From the NCBI GenBank assembly GCA_001799845.1, contig MGUG01000030.1, forward strand, positions 62,001 to 126,000: a stretch of DNA of 64,000 nt, given 5' to 3'. The notes under the pieces were generated by a model. It saw only the letters and a list, made by a program, of their open reading frames with translations, ran no database searches and was not told where the DNA came from. The position numbers and the translations under genes were made by a program. Positions 26,361-36,877 of this stretch are shown one piece after another; within the stretch, counting starts at the first letter, position 1; each line of letters starts with the position of its first letter. Source of the DNA: Elusimicrobia bacterium GWC2_64_44 (GTDB lineage Bacteria > Elusimicrobiota > Elusimicrobia > Elusimicrobiales > UBA9959).

Positions 26361-28142
26361 ATGCACGGACACCAGGGCGACGACGATTCGCAGGACCCTA
26401 AAGAGCAGATAAATTACCGGGCGGCCTTCCGCCTGCTCTACGGGCTCGTCCTCGAGCGCAAGGCGCCGTTCGCCGTGGCGGCGCTCTACATGACCGCGGC
26501 CACGCTGCTGAGCCTGATGATCCCCGTCATCACCAAGTACGTGATAGACACGGCGCTGCCGGCTATGAACTCGCGCGCCCTGCTGGGCGCCGTCGGCGCC
26601 TACCTCGCCGTGACGCTGCTCTACCTCTGCGCCAACTACCTGCAGGTGGTCCAGCTCGCGCGCGCCGGCCAGGACACTATCGTCGAGCTGAAGCGCCGCC
26701 TGCTGCGGCACATGCTCTCGCAGGACCTGGAGTTCTACTCCTCCACGCCGGTCGGCCGCCTGACGGCGCGCGTGCAGTCCGACACCAGCACCCTTTACGC
26801 CCTTTTCACCAACACCGTCATCTCGATCTTGAACGACGTGCTGATGTTCGCCGTGGCCTTCGGCGTGATGTTCCATTTCAACCGCCAGCTGGCGCTGGCG
26901 CTGCTGCCGGTCTTCCCGGCGCTCGGCCTGGCCGGCTGGGCCTACGCGCGCGTCACCTCCCCGATGTTCGTAAAAGTGCGCAAGATAGCCGCCGAGGTGC
27001 CCGGCTTCCTGACCGAGCAGCTCAACGGCATCAGCGTGCTGCAGGCCTTCAGCCGCGAGGCCGACGCGTGCGCCAAGATGGAGGACCTCAACAAGCGCAA
27101 GTTCGGCGCCGAGATGCGCGTAGAGCTCTACAGCGCGGTCTTCTTCATGTCCATAGTGGCCCTGCAGCCGGTAGCCACGGCGGCGATCTTCGGCTACGGC
27201 GGCCGGCTCGTGCTCGACGGCAAGCTGACCGTCGGCGTGGTAGTGATGTTCCTGCTCTACCTGGGCTACCTGTTCGAGCCGATCTTCCGCCTCTCCGAGC
27301 ACCTGAGCGTCATCCAGCGCTCCTTCTCGGCCGGGCACCGCATAGCCAAGATCCTCGCGCTGAAGCCGCAGCTTACCGAGCCGGAAGATCCGCATTACCT
27401 CGCGAGCGTACGCGAGGCCATTGAGTTCCGGAACGTCTGGATGCGCTACAAGGAGGACTCCAACTGGGTCCTGAAGGACATCTCCTTCCGCCTGCCGCGC
27501 GGGTCAAGCCTGGCCATCCTCGGCGAGACCGGGGGCGGCAAGACCACCGTTACGAGCCTCCTGTTCCGCTTCTACGACTACCAGAAGGGGCATATAGAGA
27601 TAGACGGCACCGACCTGCGCCGGCTGAGCCTGGGCTCGCTGCGCGCAGCCATTGGCCTGGTGCAGCAGGACATCTACCTGTTCCCCGGCACCGTCATGCA
27701 GAACCTGAAGCTGATGGACGACTCCATCCCGGACAGCCGGGTGCACGACGCCATCCGCACGATGGGCCTGGACCAGTTCTTCAAGAAGCACCCGCTCGAC
27801 AAGAAGGTACAGGAGAAGGGGGCGAACCTCTCTATCGGCGAAAAGCAGGTAATCTCGCTGGCGCGCGCGATGGTGCTGGACCAGGAAGTCCTGGTCCTCG
27901 ACGAGGCCACCTCCAACATGGACCCGCACACCGAACGGGCCATCACCGGCGCCATCAAGACGCTCATCAAGCATAAGACGGTCATCGTCATCGCCCACCG
28001 CCTCTCTACGGTCAGGAGCGCCGACCGCATTATGATGATCTCCGGCGGCGAGGTCAGGGAGATCGGCAGCCACGACGAGCTGCTGGCGCAGGGCGGGCTC
28101 TATTCCAAGTACTATAAACTGCAGTTCGGGGAGGCCGCGTGA
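26361..28142 (+). CDS. ABC exporter half-transporter 1 (canonical Walker B, degenerate signature)
   Basis: 593 aa with an N-terminal six-helix exporter domain and a C-terminal ATPase: Walker A GETGGGKTT near residue 390, signature LSIGEKQ (instead of LSGGQ) near 490 and Walker B VLVLDEATS with the catalytic Glu. The ATG is only 9 nt beyond the previous terminator's T-run and has no Shine-Dalgarno site, so its expression start is unclear. It overlaps half-transporter 2 by 4 nt (GTGA); the two form a heterodimer. Cargo (lipid or drug) unknown. Confidence 0.88.
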   Translation: MHGHQGDDDSQDPKEQINYRAAFRLLYGLVLERKAPFAVAALYMTAATLLSLMIPVITKYVIDTALPAMNSRALLGAVGAYLAVTLLYLCANYLQVVQLARAGQDTIVELKRRLLRHMLSQDLEFYSSTPVGRLTARVQSDTSTLYALFTNTVISILNDVLMFAVAFGVMFHFNRQLALALLPVFPALGLAGWAYARVTSPMFVKVRKIAAEVPGFLTEQLNGISVLQAFSREADACAKMEDLNKRKFGAEMRVELYSAVFFMSIVALQPVATAAIFGYGGRLVLDGKLTVGVVVMFLLYLGYLFEPIFRLSEHLSVIQRSFSAGHRIAKILALKPQLTEPEDPHYLASVREAIEFRNVWMRYKEDSNWVLKDISFRLPRGSSLAILGETGGGKTTVTSLLFRFYDYQKGHIEIDGTDLRRLSLGSLRAAIGLVQQDIYLFPGTVMQNLKLMDDSIPDSRVHDAIRTMGLDQFFKKHPLDKKVQEKGANLSIGEKQVISLARAMVLDQEVLVLDEATSNMDPHTERAITGAIKTLIKHKTVIVIAHRLSTVRSADRIMMISGGEVREIGSHDELLAQGGLYSKYYKLQFGEAA

Positions 28143-29908
28143 TCTCCAGCCTCAAATGGCTCTACCCCTACTGGCGCCGGCATTCCGTCCGCATGCTCAT
28201 CATCGTGGCCCTCGGCATGGCCAGCGCGGCGCTGCAGGCCTACAACCCGGTGCTCATCAAGAACATCGTCAACGGCCTGAGCTCCAGCCTGACGCCGGAG
28301 TACCTGCGCCACAATGTGCTGCTGATCCTCGCGGTCGGCGTCGGCATGTTCGTCACCAACACCATAGCCATGCGCAACCGCGCCATCATGAACATGACGC
28401 TGGAGTGGGAGATCCGCCGCGACGTCTTCAACCACGTCGTCGCCATGGACCGCAACTTCTTCCACAAGTTCACCACCGGCGACCTGGTCACGCGGATGGC
28501 CGACGACATCTCGGAGAAGATCTCCTGGTTCGCCTGCTCCGGAGTGTTCCGGTTCATCCAGGCCGGGTTCACGCTGGCGGCCTCCGTCGGCATGATGCTA
28601 TATCTGAACCCCGTGTTCGCGCTGTGCGTGCTGCTGCCGCTGCCGCTCGTGCTGGTGCTCTCCATCAGGACCGGCAAGCTGCTGACCGGCAGGTACAAGG
28701 CCCTGCAGGAGTCCATCACGGAGCTGTTCGACTTCCTCGAGACCTGCTTCACCGGCGTCCGCGTCATCAAGGCTAACGCCAAGGAGGAGTCGCAGCTGGG
28801 CTTCTTCTCCGCCAGGACGGCCGCCCAGCGGGACGCTGAGATCGCCACGGCCAAACTGCAGGTCCTGTTCTCCTACTTCTGGCACGAGGCCGGCTTCCTC
28901 TCCACGGCCCTGCTGTTCGCGGCCGGCGGCCTGCTGGTCATAAACGGGCGCGCCACGCTGGGCGAGCTGATAGCCTTCCAGTTCTACGCCAACATGGTGG
29001 TGGGGCCGCTGATGGACATCAGCCAGTTCGTAGTGACCGGCAACCGCGCCGGGGTCTCCATCAAGCGCGTCGACGAGCTGCTGACAGCCCGCTCGTCGCT
29101 GAAGATGGGCCTGGGCGACAGGACCACGCCGGACCATATCACCGAGCTGGAGTTCCGCGGCGCCGGCCTGAAGAGCCCCAAGGGCGACGCGATGCTGGTG
29201 CATGGCATCACTTTCAAAGCGGCGCGCGGCCAGCGCGTGGCCGTGGTGGGCAAGATCGGCTCCGGCAAGTCCACGCTGCTGGCGCTGGCGTTGCGCCTCT
29301 CCGAGCACGACGCGGGCGAGATGTGCGTGAACGGGACCGACATCCGCGAATGGGACCTGCACCAGTTCCGCGAGCGGGTGGGCTATACTTCGCAGGAGGC
29401 GGCCATCTTCAGCGGCACGCTGCGCGAGAACATATTAATGGACCGCAAGTTCGGCGTCACGGAGGCCATGCTGGAGAAAGCGCTGGAGACGGCCCAGCTC
29501 GCAAAAGAACTGCACAAATTCCCGAAAGGACTGGATACCGTGGTGGGGACGCGCGGCTTCGCCCTGTCCGGCGGCCAGAAACAGCGCGTGGCCATAGCCC
29601 GCGCCCTGCTGACCGGCCCCGACGTGCTGCTGCTCGACGACGCCACCAGCGCCATGGACGCGCAGACCGAGCACCATTTCTGGCAGGCCTTCCGCCGGGA
29701 GCACCCGGACGCGCTGTGCCTGGCGGTCACGCACCGCGTCAACACCATAGAGACCTCGGACCTGATCCTGGTGCTGGACGAAGGGAAGCTGGCCGAGCAG
29801 GGCACCCACGCCCAGCTGCTGGCCAGGGGCGGTCTCTACAAGCAGATCTACGAGCGCACGAAGCTGCGCGAGGAACTAGGCGGCGGGGGGGGCGGAAATG
29901 CAGCCTGA
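28139..29908 (+). CDS. ABC exporter half-transporter 2 (degenerate Walker B, canonical signature)
   Basis: 589 aa, GTG start overlapping the previous stop. Six-helix membrane domain, then Walker A GKIGSGKST near residue 370, canonical signature LSGGQKQR near 476, and Walker B VLLLDDATS, where Asp replaces the catalytic Glu. This mirrors its partner, so the heterodimer would have one consensus and one degenerate ATP site. The lhgO-like gene overlaps its 3' end by 11 nt. Confidence 0.88.
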   Translation: MISSLKWLYPYWRRHSVRMLIIVALGMASAALQAYNPVLIKNIVNGLSSSLTPEYLRHNVLLILAVGVGMFVTNTIAMRNRAIMNMTLEWEIRRDVFNHVVAMDRNFFHKFTTGDLVTRMADDISEKISWFACSGVFRFIQAGFTLAASVGMMLYLNPVFALCVLLPLPLVLVLSIRTGKLLTGRYKALQESITELFDFLETCFTGVRVIKANAKEESQLGFFSARTAAQRDAEIATAKLQVLFSYFWHEAGFLSTALLFAAGGLLVINGRATLGELIAFQFYANMVVGPLMDISQFVVTGNRAGVSIKRVDELLTARSSLKMGLGDRTTPDHITELEFRGAGLKSPKGDAMLVHGITFKAARGQRVAVVGKIGSGKSTLLALALRLSEHDAGEMCVNGTDIREWDLHQFRERVGYTSQEAAIFSGTLRENILMDRKFGVTEAMLEKALETAQLAKELHKFPKGLDTVVGTRGFALSGGQKQRVAIARALLTGPDVLLLDDATSAMDAQTEHHFWQAFRREHPDALCLAVTHRVNTIETSDLILVLDEGKLAEQGTHAQLLARGGLYKQIYERTKLREELGGGGGGNAA

Positions 29909-31112
29909 AAAAACGGATTATCTTATCGTCGGGGCCGGCATCATCGGCCTGACGCTCGCGAAGCAGCTCATGGAGAAATACCCTGGCAGGCGCGTGCTGC
30001 TGCTGGAGAAAGAGGCCGACGTGGCCCGCCACAGCAGCGGCCGCAACAGCGGCGTGCTGCACGCCGGGTTTTACTATACCGCCAATTCCCTGAAGGCCCG
30101 CTTTACCCGCGACGGCAACGCCGCGATGAAGGCTTACTGCCGCGAGAACGGCTTGCCGCTCAACGAATGCGGCAAGGTGGTGGTGGCCGCCGACGAGAGC
30201 GAGCTGCCGGCCCTCTACGAACTGGAGCGCCGCGGCAAGGCCAACGGCGTGGACGTGAAGCTTATAGACGAAGCCGCGCTGGCCGCCATCGAGCCCAACG
30301 CCAAAACTTTCCGCCACGCCCTCCATTCCCCGACGACGGCCACCGTCGACCCGGAACAAGTCTGCGCCTCGCTCAAGGCCAACCTGCTGAAGGCCGGCGC
30401 GGAGTTTTTATTTTCCGAAGGCTACGCCCGCCGTGGAACGCGCCTGGGGGAGCTGAACACCGTGCTCACTACCAAGGGCCGCATCATCGAGGCCGGGCGC
30501 ATTCTAAACGCCGCCGGCCTATACGCCGACAAGATAGCCCGTGACTTCGGCTTTTCCAAAAACTACACCATCATCCCTTTCAAAGGCATCTACCTGAAGT
30601 ATTCGGGCGCCGGCATGCCGGTAAAGACCAATGTCTACCCGGTCCCTAACCTCAAGAACCCTTTCCTCGGCGTGCATTACACCGTGACGGCCGACCGCCA
30701 CGTGAAGATCGGCCCGACGGCGATCCCCGCTTTCTGGCGCGAGAATTACGAAGGCCTGAAGAACTTCAGCGCCGCCGAGCTCTTCGAGGTGCTCTCGCGC
30801 GAGGCGCAGCTATTCCTGCTCAACTCCTTCGGCTTCCGCAGCCTCGCCTTCGAGGAGATGCACAAGTACTACAAGCCTTTCTTCGTAGGTCTTGGCCGCC
30901 GCCTGGTCAAAGATATGGACGCGGCCGGCTTCACCGACTGGACCCGCCCCGGCATCCGCGCACAGCTACTCAACACTACCACGCTGGAGCTGGTGCAGGA
31001 CTTCGTCATCGAGGGCGACGCGCAGAGCACCCACATCCTCAACGCCGTCAGCCCCGCCTTCACCGGCAGCTTCCCCTTCACCAAGTGGATCCTCGACGAG
31101 TACCTATCTTAA
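29898..31112 (+). CDS. lhgO: L-2-hydroxyglutarate oxidase-like FAD oxidoreductase
   Basis: 404 aa. The N-terminal FAD motif is GAGIIG (residues 12-17); RHSSGRNSGVLHAGFYY and the central HSPTTATVDPEQVC are typical of LhgO (DAO superfamily). The enzyme oxidises L-2-hydroxyglutarate to 2-oxoglutarate. That would regenerate the amino acceptor for the operon's transaminase, an inference. It overlaps the exporter gene by 11 nt, an unexplained coupling. Related family members (glycerol-3-phosphate-type oxidases) cannot be excluded. Confidence 0.82.
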   Translation: MQPEKTDYLIVGAGIIGLTLAKQLMEKYPGRRVLLLEKEADVARHSSGRNSGVLHAGFYYTANSLKARFTRDGNAAMKAYCRENGLPLNECGKVVVAADESELPALYELERRGKANGVDVKLIDEAALAAIEPNAKTFRHALHSPTTATVDPEQVCASLKANLLKAGAEFLFSEGYARRGTRLGELNTVLTTKGRIIEAGRILNAAGLYADKIARDFGFSKNYTIIPFKGIYLKYSGAGMPVKTNVYPVPNLKNPFLGVHYTVTADRHVKIGPTAIPAFWRENYEGLKNFSAAELFEVLSREAQLFLLNSFGFRSLAFEEMHKYYKPFFVGLGRRLVKDMDAAGFTDWTRPGIRAQLLNTTTLELVQDFVIEGDAQSTHILNAVSPAFTGSFPFTKWILDEYLS

Positions 31113-31137
31113 GTACTACAAAGCAAAATATCACGCA

Positions 31138-31516
31138 TTTGGCGGCCTACCGTGGGGACGGGCCCGTCAAAACCCGGGCTCTCGCACACAGTGCTCGGCC
31201 CTCGCCACTCAGCCCTCGCGCTTACGCAAGCTCGGGCTTCCGTGACGGTTTTGCCGGACCCATCCCCACGGTCTCCGCCAACTTCTCTTCTGATATGGCA
31301 ACGTCGCTTCTAGTGACGGAGGCTGGCGAGGGGATGCCTTCTGTCTCTTCGCGGCAATGTTGTATCAGTGGAGAAACCGGCGGAGACCGCAGGGGTAGGA
31401 CAAGCAAAACCGTCGCGAGCCCGACGCTTGCGTAGCGCGGAGGGCGAGTGCCGAGTGAGCGCACGGTGTGCGCGAACGCGTTTTGCGGTCCTGCCACTGC
31501 GGTAGGCCGCAAAAAA
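31138..31516. repeat. Giant imperfect palindrome (~375 bp), MITE-like or hairpin RNA
   Basis: This is the whole gene-free stretch between two converging genes. Exact inverted blocks occur in mirror order around a centre near 31329: 31142-31152 with 31500-31510 (11 bp), 31223-31230 with 31427-31434 (8), 31244-31254 with 31404-31414 (11), 31269-31279 with 31379-31389 (11) and 31290-31295 with 31363-31368 (6). The sums of paired positions stay within 6 nt, so it would fold as one continuous hairpin. Short T and A runs flank the ends. No coding potential fits. It may be a non-autonomous mobile element with long terminal inverted repeats or a structured RNA; no target duplication is obvious. Confidence 0.8.
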
Positions 31517-31524
31517 CGAACAGG

Positions 31525-32436
31525 TTACAGGAAGGCGGTCAGGGACCAGTCGTAGAGGTAGAGGAGGGGGAAGAAGGCGAGGGTGGAGAGGAGGATGCTC
31601 TGGCCGACGAGGTCCTCGTCGAAATCGAATTCCTTGCCGACGATGTAGTTCATCACCGCGACCGGCATGGCCAGCTGCAGGTAGGTCACCTTGGACACGA
31701 ACCCGGTATAGCCGAAGGCCTTGGCCGCCAGCAGCGAGAACAGCGGCAGCAGGAGCAGCTTGAACCCGCTCACCAGCGCGATGCGCCGCAGGTTATGCGC
31801 GGCCTTCTTGCCGTACAGCCCCACGCCCAGCGTGAACAGCGACAGCGGCAGCGTGGTTTTGCCGATATCAGAAAGCACCCGGTTAAGCAGCTCCGGCAGC
31901 CGCAGCCCCGAGACCGACAGCAGCAGCCCCGCCACCGAGGCCCACAACACCACATTGCCGCCTATCAGCCGCGCGAAGCGCGCCGGCGGGCAGTCCCGTT
32001 CGCAGACGGAAGTCATCAGCAGGAAACCGAAAGTGAAGATGAAGATGTTCTGCACCGACGAGGCCAGGGCCGCGTAGCCGAGGGCCTCTTCGCCCAGCCG
32101 CATGGCCGTCACCGGGAAGCCCAGGTAGATGGTGTTGCCGAGAGCGGAGACGATGATCAGCAGCCGCGCCAGGCGCCAGTCTATCCTGCCCGCCTTCCAG
32201 AGCCCCCAGGCGGCCAGCATCACGCCGGCCAGCGGCAGCGTATTGGCCGCCAGGAAGCGCCAGCCCAGCCCCGCCAGCGGCGTCTCGGCGATGCGCAGGA
32301 TTATCAGCGCGGGCAGGGCCAGGTAATAGAGGTACTGGTTAAAAGCCTTCTCCGCGCCTTCCTGCACCACGCCGAAGCGGCGGAACAGCCAGCCGGCGGC
32401 GAGTACCAGGGCGAGGTTGGCGATAATGACGGTCAT
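31525..32436 (-). CDS. AEC-family transporter
   Basis: 303 aa, about ten membrane helices, with the family-like pattern LYYLALPALIILRI near the N-terminus and a C-terminal YIVGKEFDFD..GQSILLSTLAF segment. AEC (auxin efflux carrier) proteins in bacteria move dicarboxylates or amino acids. The start overlaps the preceding AspT-like gene by 4 nt, so both are likely made together for substrate import or exchange. Substrate unknown. Confidence 0.85.
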   Translation of the reverse strand: MTVIIANLALVLAAGWLFRRFGVVQEGAEKAFNQYLYYLALPALIILRIAETPLAGLGWRFLAANTLPLAGVMLAAWGLWKAGRIDWRLARLLIIVSALGNTIYLGFPVTAMRLGEEALGYAALASSVQNIFIFTFGFLLMTSVCERDCPPARFARLIGGNVVLWASVAGLLLSVSGLRLPELLNRVLSDIGKTTLPLSLFTLGVGLYGKKAAHNLRRIALVSGFKLLLLPLFSLLAAKAFGYTGFVSKVTYLQLAMPVAVMNYIVGKEFDFDEDLVGQSILLSTLAFFPLLYLYDWSLTAFL

Positions 32437-34088
32437 TTAAGGAAAAGCAGCACCATCACCTGCGCCGAGATCACGCGCAGGATCATCACCAGCGGGTAGA
32501 CCGTGGCGTAGGACATGGCGGATTGGTTCGACGGGCTCATGGCATTGGAAAAAGCGAGTGCGGGGGGATCGGTCATGGAGCCGGCCAGCGCGCCGCACAG
32601 CGACATGTAGTTCAGCTTAAGCTTCGCCTTTGCGAAGACGCCGAGGATGAGGATCGGGACCACCGTTATCAGGAAGGACAACAGCACTATCTGCGCGCCG
32701 CTGCCGTTGAGCAGCGTCTCAAAGAAGCGTCCGCCCGCCTTCAGCCCGACGCAGGCCAGGAACAGCGTGATCCCCAGCTCCCGCAGCATCAGGTTGCCGG
32801 CCGGGGGGAGATACCAGTTCAGCGGCCCGATATGCTGGATATAGCTCAGCACTATGGCCATGATCAGCGGCCCGCCGGCGAGGCCCAGCTTGACCGGGGC
32901 CGACAGGCCGGGCAGCGCAAGGGGGATGGAGCCCAGCAGCACGCCCGCCGCGATGCCGATGAAGGCGGGTATGAGCTGCGGGTGGTTGAGGTCCTTGGGG
33001 GAGTTGCCAAGCAGCGCGGCCGCCTTCGCCACGGCGTCGGCCTCGCCGACTATCACCAGGTTGTCGGCGAACTGCAGGGTATAGGAATCGGAGACCAGGA
33101 ATTCCACGTCGGCGCGGGCCACGCGGGTGGCGACCACGTCGTATTTGGATTCCAGGCCTATCTCGTCTAGCGTGCGGCCGATGACTTCCTTGTGCGTGAC
33201 GATGACGCGGGAGTGCAGGATGCGGCTGGGCAGCTTCTTCAGGTCGGTCTCGCTCCTGGAGCCTACGACCAGCGTGAATTTCTTAAGGTTCTCTTCCTGG
33301 CCCACGGCCAGCAGGCAGTCGCCGCCGTGTATAACAGTATCGTCGTGGGCCACGCCCAGCTGGCCGGCGTGGTAGACGCGGGACACCACCACGCCCAGCT
33401 CGGCGATGGCCGGAATCTCGCGGATCCTGAGCCCCTCGAGGTTCTTGTTCTCCACCGTAATGCTGGCGTGGGTCAGCTGGGAAGCGGCCTTGTCGGCGTG
33501 CACGTCGAGCAGGTCCCGCTCGGCCTCGGCCCGGAACAGGCGGCGTATCAGCACCATCGTCAGGATAATGCCCAGGATAGCGCCGGGATAGGCCAGGGCG
33601 TAGCCCACCGAGGCCGCGTCGGCGGCTTCGGCGCCGGCAGCCGCGAGCGACTGCTGGGCCGCCGCGAGGGAGGGAGTGTTGGTGACCGCGCCGGCGTACA
33701 TGCCCACGGCGGTGGAGATATCGAAGCCGGCCAGCCGGGCCACGGCCAGGGTCATGGCCACGCCGCCCAGCACCACTCCGGCCGCCAGGAGGTTGAGGCG
33801 CAGGCCCTGCTTCTTGAAGGAGGAGAAAAAGCCCGGCCCCACCTGCGTGCCGATGGAGTAGACGAAGAGGATCAGCCCGAAGTCCCGCAGGAACTCCAGC
33901 GTCTCGTGATTGATGGCCACCCCGACGTGGCCGGCGAGGATGCCGGAGAAAAGCACGCCGGCTATGCCGAGGTTGATGCCGGCTATCCTGAGATTGCCGA
34001 TAGCCAGGCCGCCGGCCGCCACCAGCATGATGACGAACACCGACCAGGCCACGGATTGGGGAGAGAAAAGCAGGGCGAGCAGGTCCAT
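32433..34088 (-). CDS. AspT/YidE-type antiporter with TrkA-C domains
   Basis: 551 aa. Two blocks of membrane helices flank a central cytoplasmic region (about residues 200-370) containing two RCK_C/TrkA-C-like regulatory modules. The FGLILFVYSIGTQVGPGFF and YAGAVTNTPSLAAA segments are typical of aspartate:alanine exchanger relatives. Such antiporters exchange amino or dicarboxylic acids. TAAAAT (34100-34095) lies so close to the ATG that the transcript may be leaderless. Confidence 0.86.
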   Translation of the reverse strand: MDLLALLFSPQSVAWSVFVIMLVAAGGLAIGNLRIAGINLGIAGVLFSGILAGHVGVAINHETLEFLRDFGLILFVYSIGTQVGPGFFSSFKKQGLRLNLLAAGVVLGGVAMTLAVARLAGFDISTAVGMYAGAVTNTPSLAAAQQSLAAAGAEAADAASVGYALAYPGAILGIILTMVLIRRLFRAEAERDLLDVHADKAASQLTHASITVENKNLEGLRIREIPAIAELGVVVSRVYHAGQLGVAHDDTVIHGGDCLLAVGQEENLKKFTLVVGSRSETDLKKLPSRILHSRVIVTHKEVIGRTLDEIGLESKYDVVATRVARADVEFLVSDSYTLQFADNLVIVGEADAVAKAAALLGNSPKDLNHPQLIPAFIGIAAGVLLGSIPLALPGLSAPVKLGLAGGPLIMAIVLSYIQHIGPLNWYLPPAGNLMLRELGITLFLACVGLKAGGRFFETLLNGSGAQIVLLSFLITVVPILILGVFAKAKLKLNYMSLCGALAGSMTDPPALAFSNAMSPSNQSAMSYATVYPLVMILRVISAQVMVLLFLK

Positions 34089-34094
34089 ACGGTA

Positions 34095-34100
34095 ATTTTA
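34095..34100 (-). promoter_or_regulatory. -10-like box immediately upstream of the AspT-like gene
   Basis: TAAAAT on the minus strand ends 6 nt before the ATG at 34088, so transcription would begin at or next to the A of the start codon. No -35 consensus is seen. Confidence 0.35.
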
Positions 34101-34191
34101 TCAAATCGGGGCCGAGGCCGCCGGGGTCCGGTTTCCTAAAACAGCGAGAATTTCATATTATTAAGATAGTTCAGCAGCCTGGAGACCCTAC

Positions 34192-35460
34192 ATGATACCC
34201 AAAGCAGAAAGCCGCAGCCCCTGGGCCTACGTGCCCACCACCTATTTCGCCGAAGGCCTGCCGTACATGATAGTCAACTCGCTGGCCGTCATCATCTACA
34301 AGAAGATGGGCGTGTCCAACACCCTCATCGCCTTCTGGACCAGCTGGCTGTACCTGCCGTGGGTCATAAAGATGCTCTGGGGCCCGCTGATAGACATGTA
34401 CGCCACCAAGCGCAGCTGGATAGCCTGGACGCAGGCGCTGATGGCCGTGGCGATAGCCACCGCGGCCCTCTCGCTCAAGACCCCGCATTTCCTGTACGTC
34501 TCCATGGTCTGCTTCATGGGCGTGGCCTTCCTGTCGGCCACGCACGACATCGCCGTGGACGGCTTCTACATGCTGTCGATGGACGACAAGCGTCAGGCCT
34601 TCTTCGTCGGCATCCGCGCCTTCTGCTACCGGCTGGCCATGCTGTTCAGCTCGGGCGTACTGGTGATGCTGGCGGGCCGCATAGAGACTAACACCGGGAA
34701 CATCCAGAACAGCTGGACCACCGTGCTGATGCTCGCCGCGGCCATCATGGGCCTGCTGTTCGTCTACCACAGGGTCTTCCTGCCCTATCCCGCCGTGGAC
34801 AAGCCCGACCAGGCCAAGGCCGGCCAGCTGGCCGAGTTCGGCGAGATCTTCGCCGCGTATTTCAAGCTGGAGAACGTGGGCATAGGCCTCGCCTTCATCC
34901 TGACCTACCGCTTCGGCGAGGCCATGCTGCTCAAACTGGCGGCCCCGTTCCTGCTGGACACCGCGGAGGCCGGCGGCATGGCGCTGACCACCTCCCAGGT
35001 GGGCGTGGCCTACGGCACCATAGGCCTGGGCTGCCTGATAATAGGCGGCCTGCTTGGCGGCTGGATCATCTCCAGATTCGGCCTGCGGCGCACCATCTGG
35101 CCCCTGGCCTTCATGCTCAACGCCCCGGACCTGGTCTACGTCTACATGTCCTATCACCAGGGCCTGCCGACGGACTTCATCTACACCCTGGTCGCGGTGG
35201 AGCAGTTCGGCTACGGCCTGGGGACCACGGCCTTCATGTTCTACATGATACAGCTGACCGGAGAGAAGTACAAGACCGCGCACTTCGCCATCTCCACTGG
35301 CATCATGGCACTGGGCATGATGGTGCCCGGCTTCGTCAGCGGCAAGCTGCAGGCCATGCTGGGCTATCCGCAGTTCTTCATAGCGGTATGCGTAGCCACC
35401 GTCCCGGGCATGCTGCTGATACCCTTCCTGAAGATAAAGGACGCGCAGAAGGCGGCCTGA
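34192..35460 (+). CDS. AmpG-like MFS transporter
   Basis: 422 aa, about twelve helices. YFAEGLPYMIVN, PWVIKMLWGPLIDMY and SATHDIAVDGFYM match the PAT/AmpG branch of the major facilitator superfamily. AmpG imports cell-wall muropeptides and PAT relatives carry acetyl-CoA or other solutes, so the substrate is open. A possible promoter is TTTCCT-18 nt-TATTAT upstream, with GGAG before the ATG. A strong terminator follows. Confidence 0.82.
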   Translation: MIPKAESRSPWAYVPTTYFAEGLPYMIVNSLAVIIYKKMGVSNTLIAFWTSWLYLPWVIKMLWGPLIDMYATKRSWIAWTQALMAVAIATAALSLKTPHFLYVSMVCFMGVAFLSATHDIAVDGFYMLSMDDKRQAFFVGIRAFCYRLAMLFSSGVLVMLAGRIETNTGNIQNSWTTVLMLAAAIMGLLFVYHRVFLPYPAVDKPDQAKAGQLAEFGEIFAAYFKLENVGIGLAFILTYRFGEAMLLKLAAPFLLDTAEAGGMALTTSQVGVAYGTIGLGCLIIGGLLGGWIISRFGLRRTIWPLAFMLNAPDLVYVYMSYHQGLPTDFIYTLVAVEQFGYGLGTTAFMFYMIQLTGEKYKTAHFAISTGIMALGMMVPGFVSGKLQAMLGYPQFFIAVCVATVPGMLLIPFLKIKDAQKAA

Positions 35461-35479
35461 GCCCTTCGGGGGCATAAAA

Positions 35480-35507
35480 AAACAGCCCGCGGCGTCGCGG
35501 GCTGTTT
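35480..35507. terminator. Bidirectional rho-independent terminator
   Basis: 11-12-bp stem 35480-35490(91) with (35496)35497-35507 and a GCGT loop; A-run on the left and T-rich tail on the right let it serve both the MFS gene (plus) and the ferredoxin gene (minus). Confidence 0.9.
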
Positions 35508-35524
35508 AATTTACTGACTAAAGG

Positions 35525-35707
35525 CTATTCAACCTTGATGCACTGCACGGGGCAGTTGGCCGCCGCGGCCTTGCAGGCGTCTTCCTTGCCGGCGGGCACG
35601 GGGCCCTTCACGATGGCCTTCTCGCCGCTCATCTCGAAGACTTCGGGGCAGTCGTTGGCGCAAAGTCCGCAGCCGATGCAGGAAGGGGCGTCTATGGTAG
35701 CTTTCAT
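35525..35707 (-). CDS. Small ferredoxin, single [4Fe-4S] type
   Basis: 60 aa. One complete cluster motif CIGCGLCANDCP near the N-terminus and a distal NCPVQC; this is a monocluster ferredoxin whose second half has lost the other CxxC set. It is a soluble electron carrier that could link the 2-oxoacid oxidoreductase with hydrogenase. AT-rich promoter upstream, and GGAGG in front of the ATG. Confidence 0.92.
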   Translation of the reverse strand: MKATIDAPSCIGCGLCANDCPEVFEMSGEKAIVKGPVPAGKEDACKAAAANCPVQCIKVE

Positions 35708-35747
35708 GTTATACCTCCGTTATTTTGCCGAAAATCCGATCGCTTAA

Positions 35748-35776
35748 ATTATACAAAAAGCCGTACGGGTTTTGCC
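35748..35776 (-). promoter_or_regulatory. Promoter of the ferredoxin gene
   Basis: TATAAT on the minus strand (35753-35748) follows a weak GGCAAA at 35776-35771 by 17 nt. It lies between the ABC ATPase stop and the ferredoxin gene, so the ferredoxin is probably expressed separately. Confidence 0.55.
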
Positions 35777-36874
<1,098 letters not shown>

Positions 36875-36877
36875 AGG

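Noticed and set aside
31085-31512. Small proteins or an integron attC site in the 31.1-31.5 kb gap
   Set aside because: Open frames there follow the palindrome and have no ribosome site or motif; attC sites are shorter with different core ends and no integrase is near.
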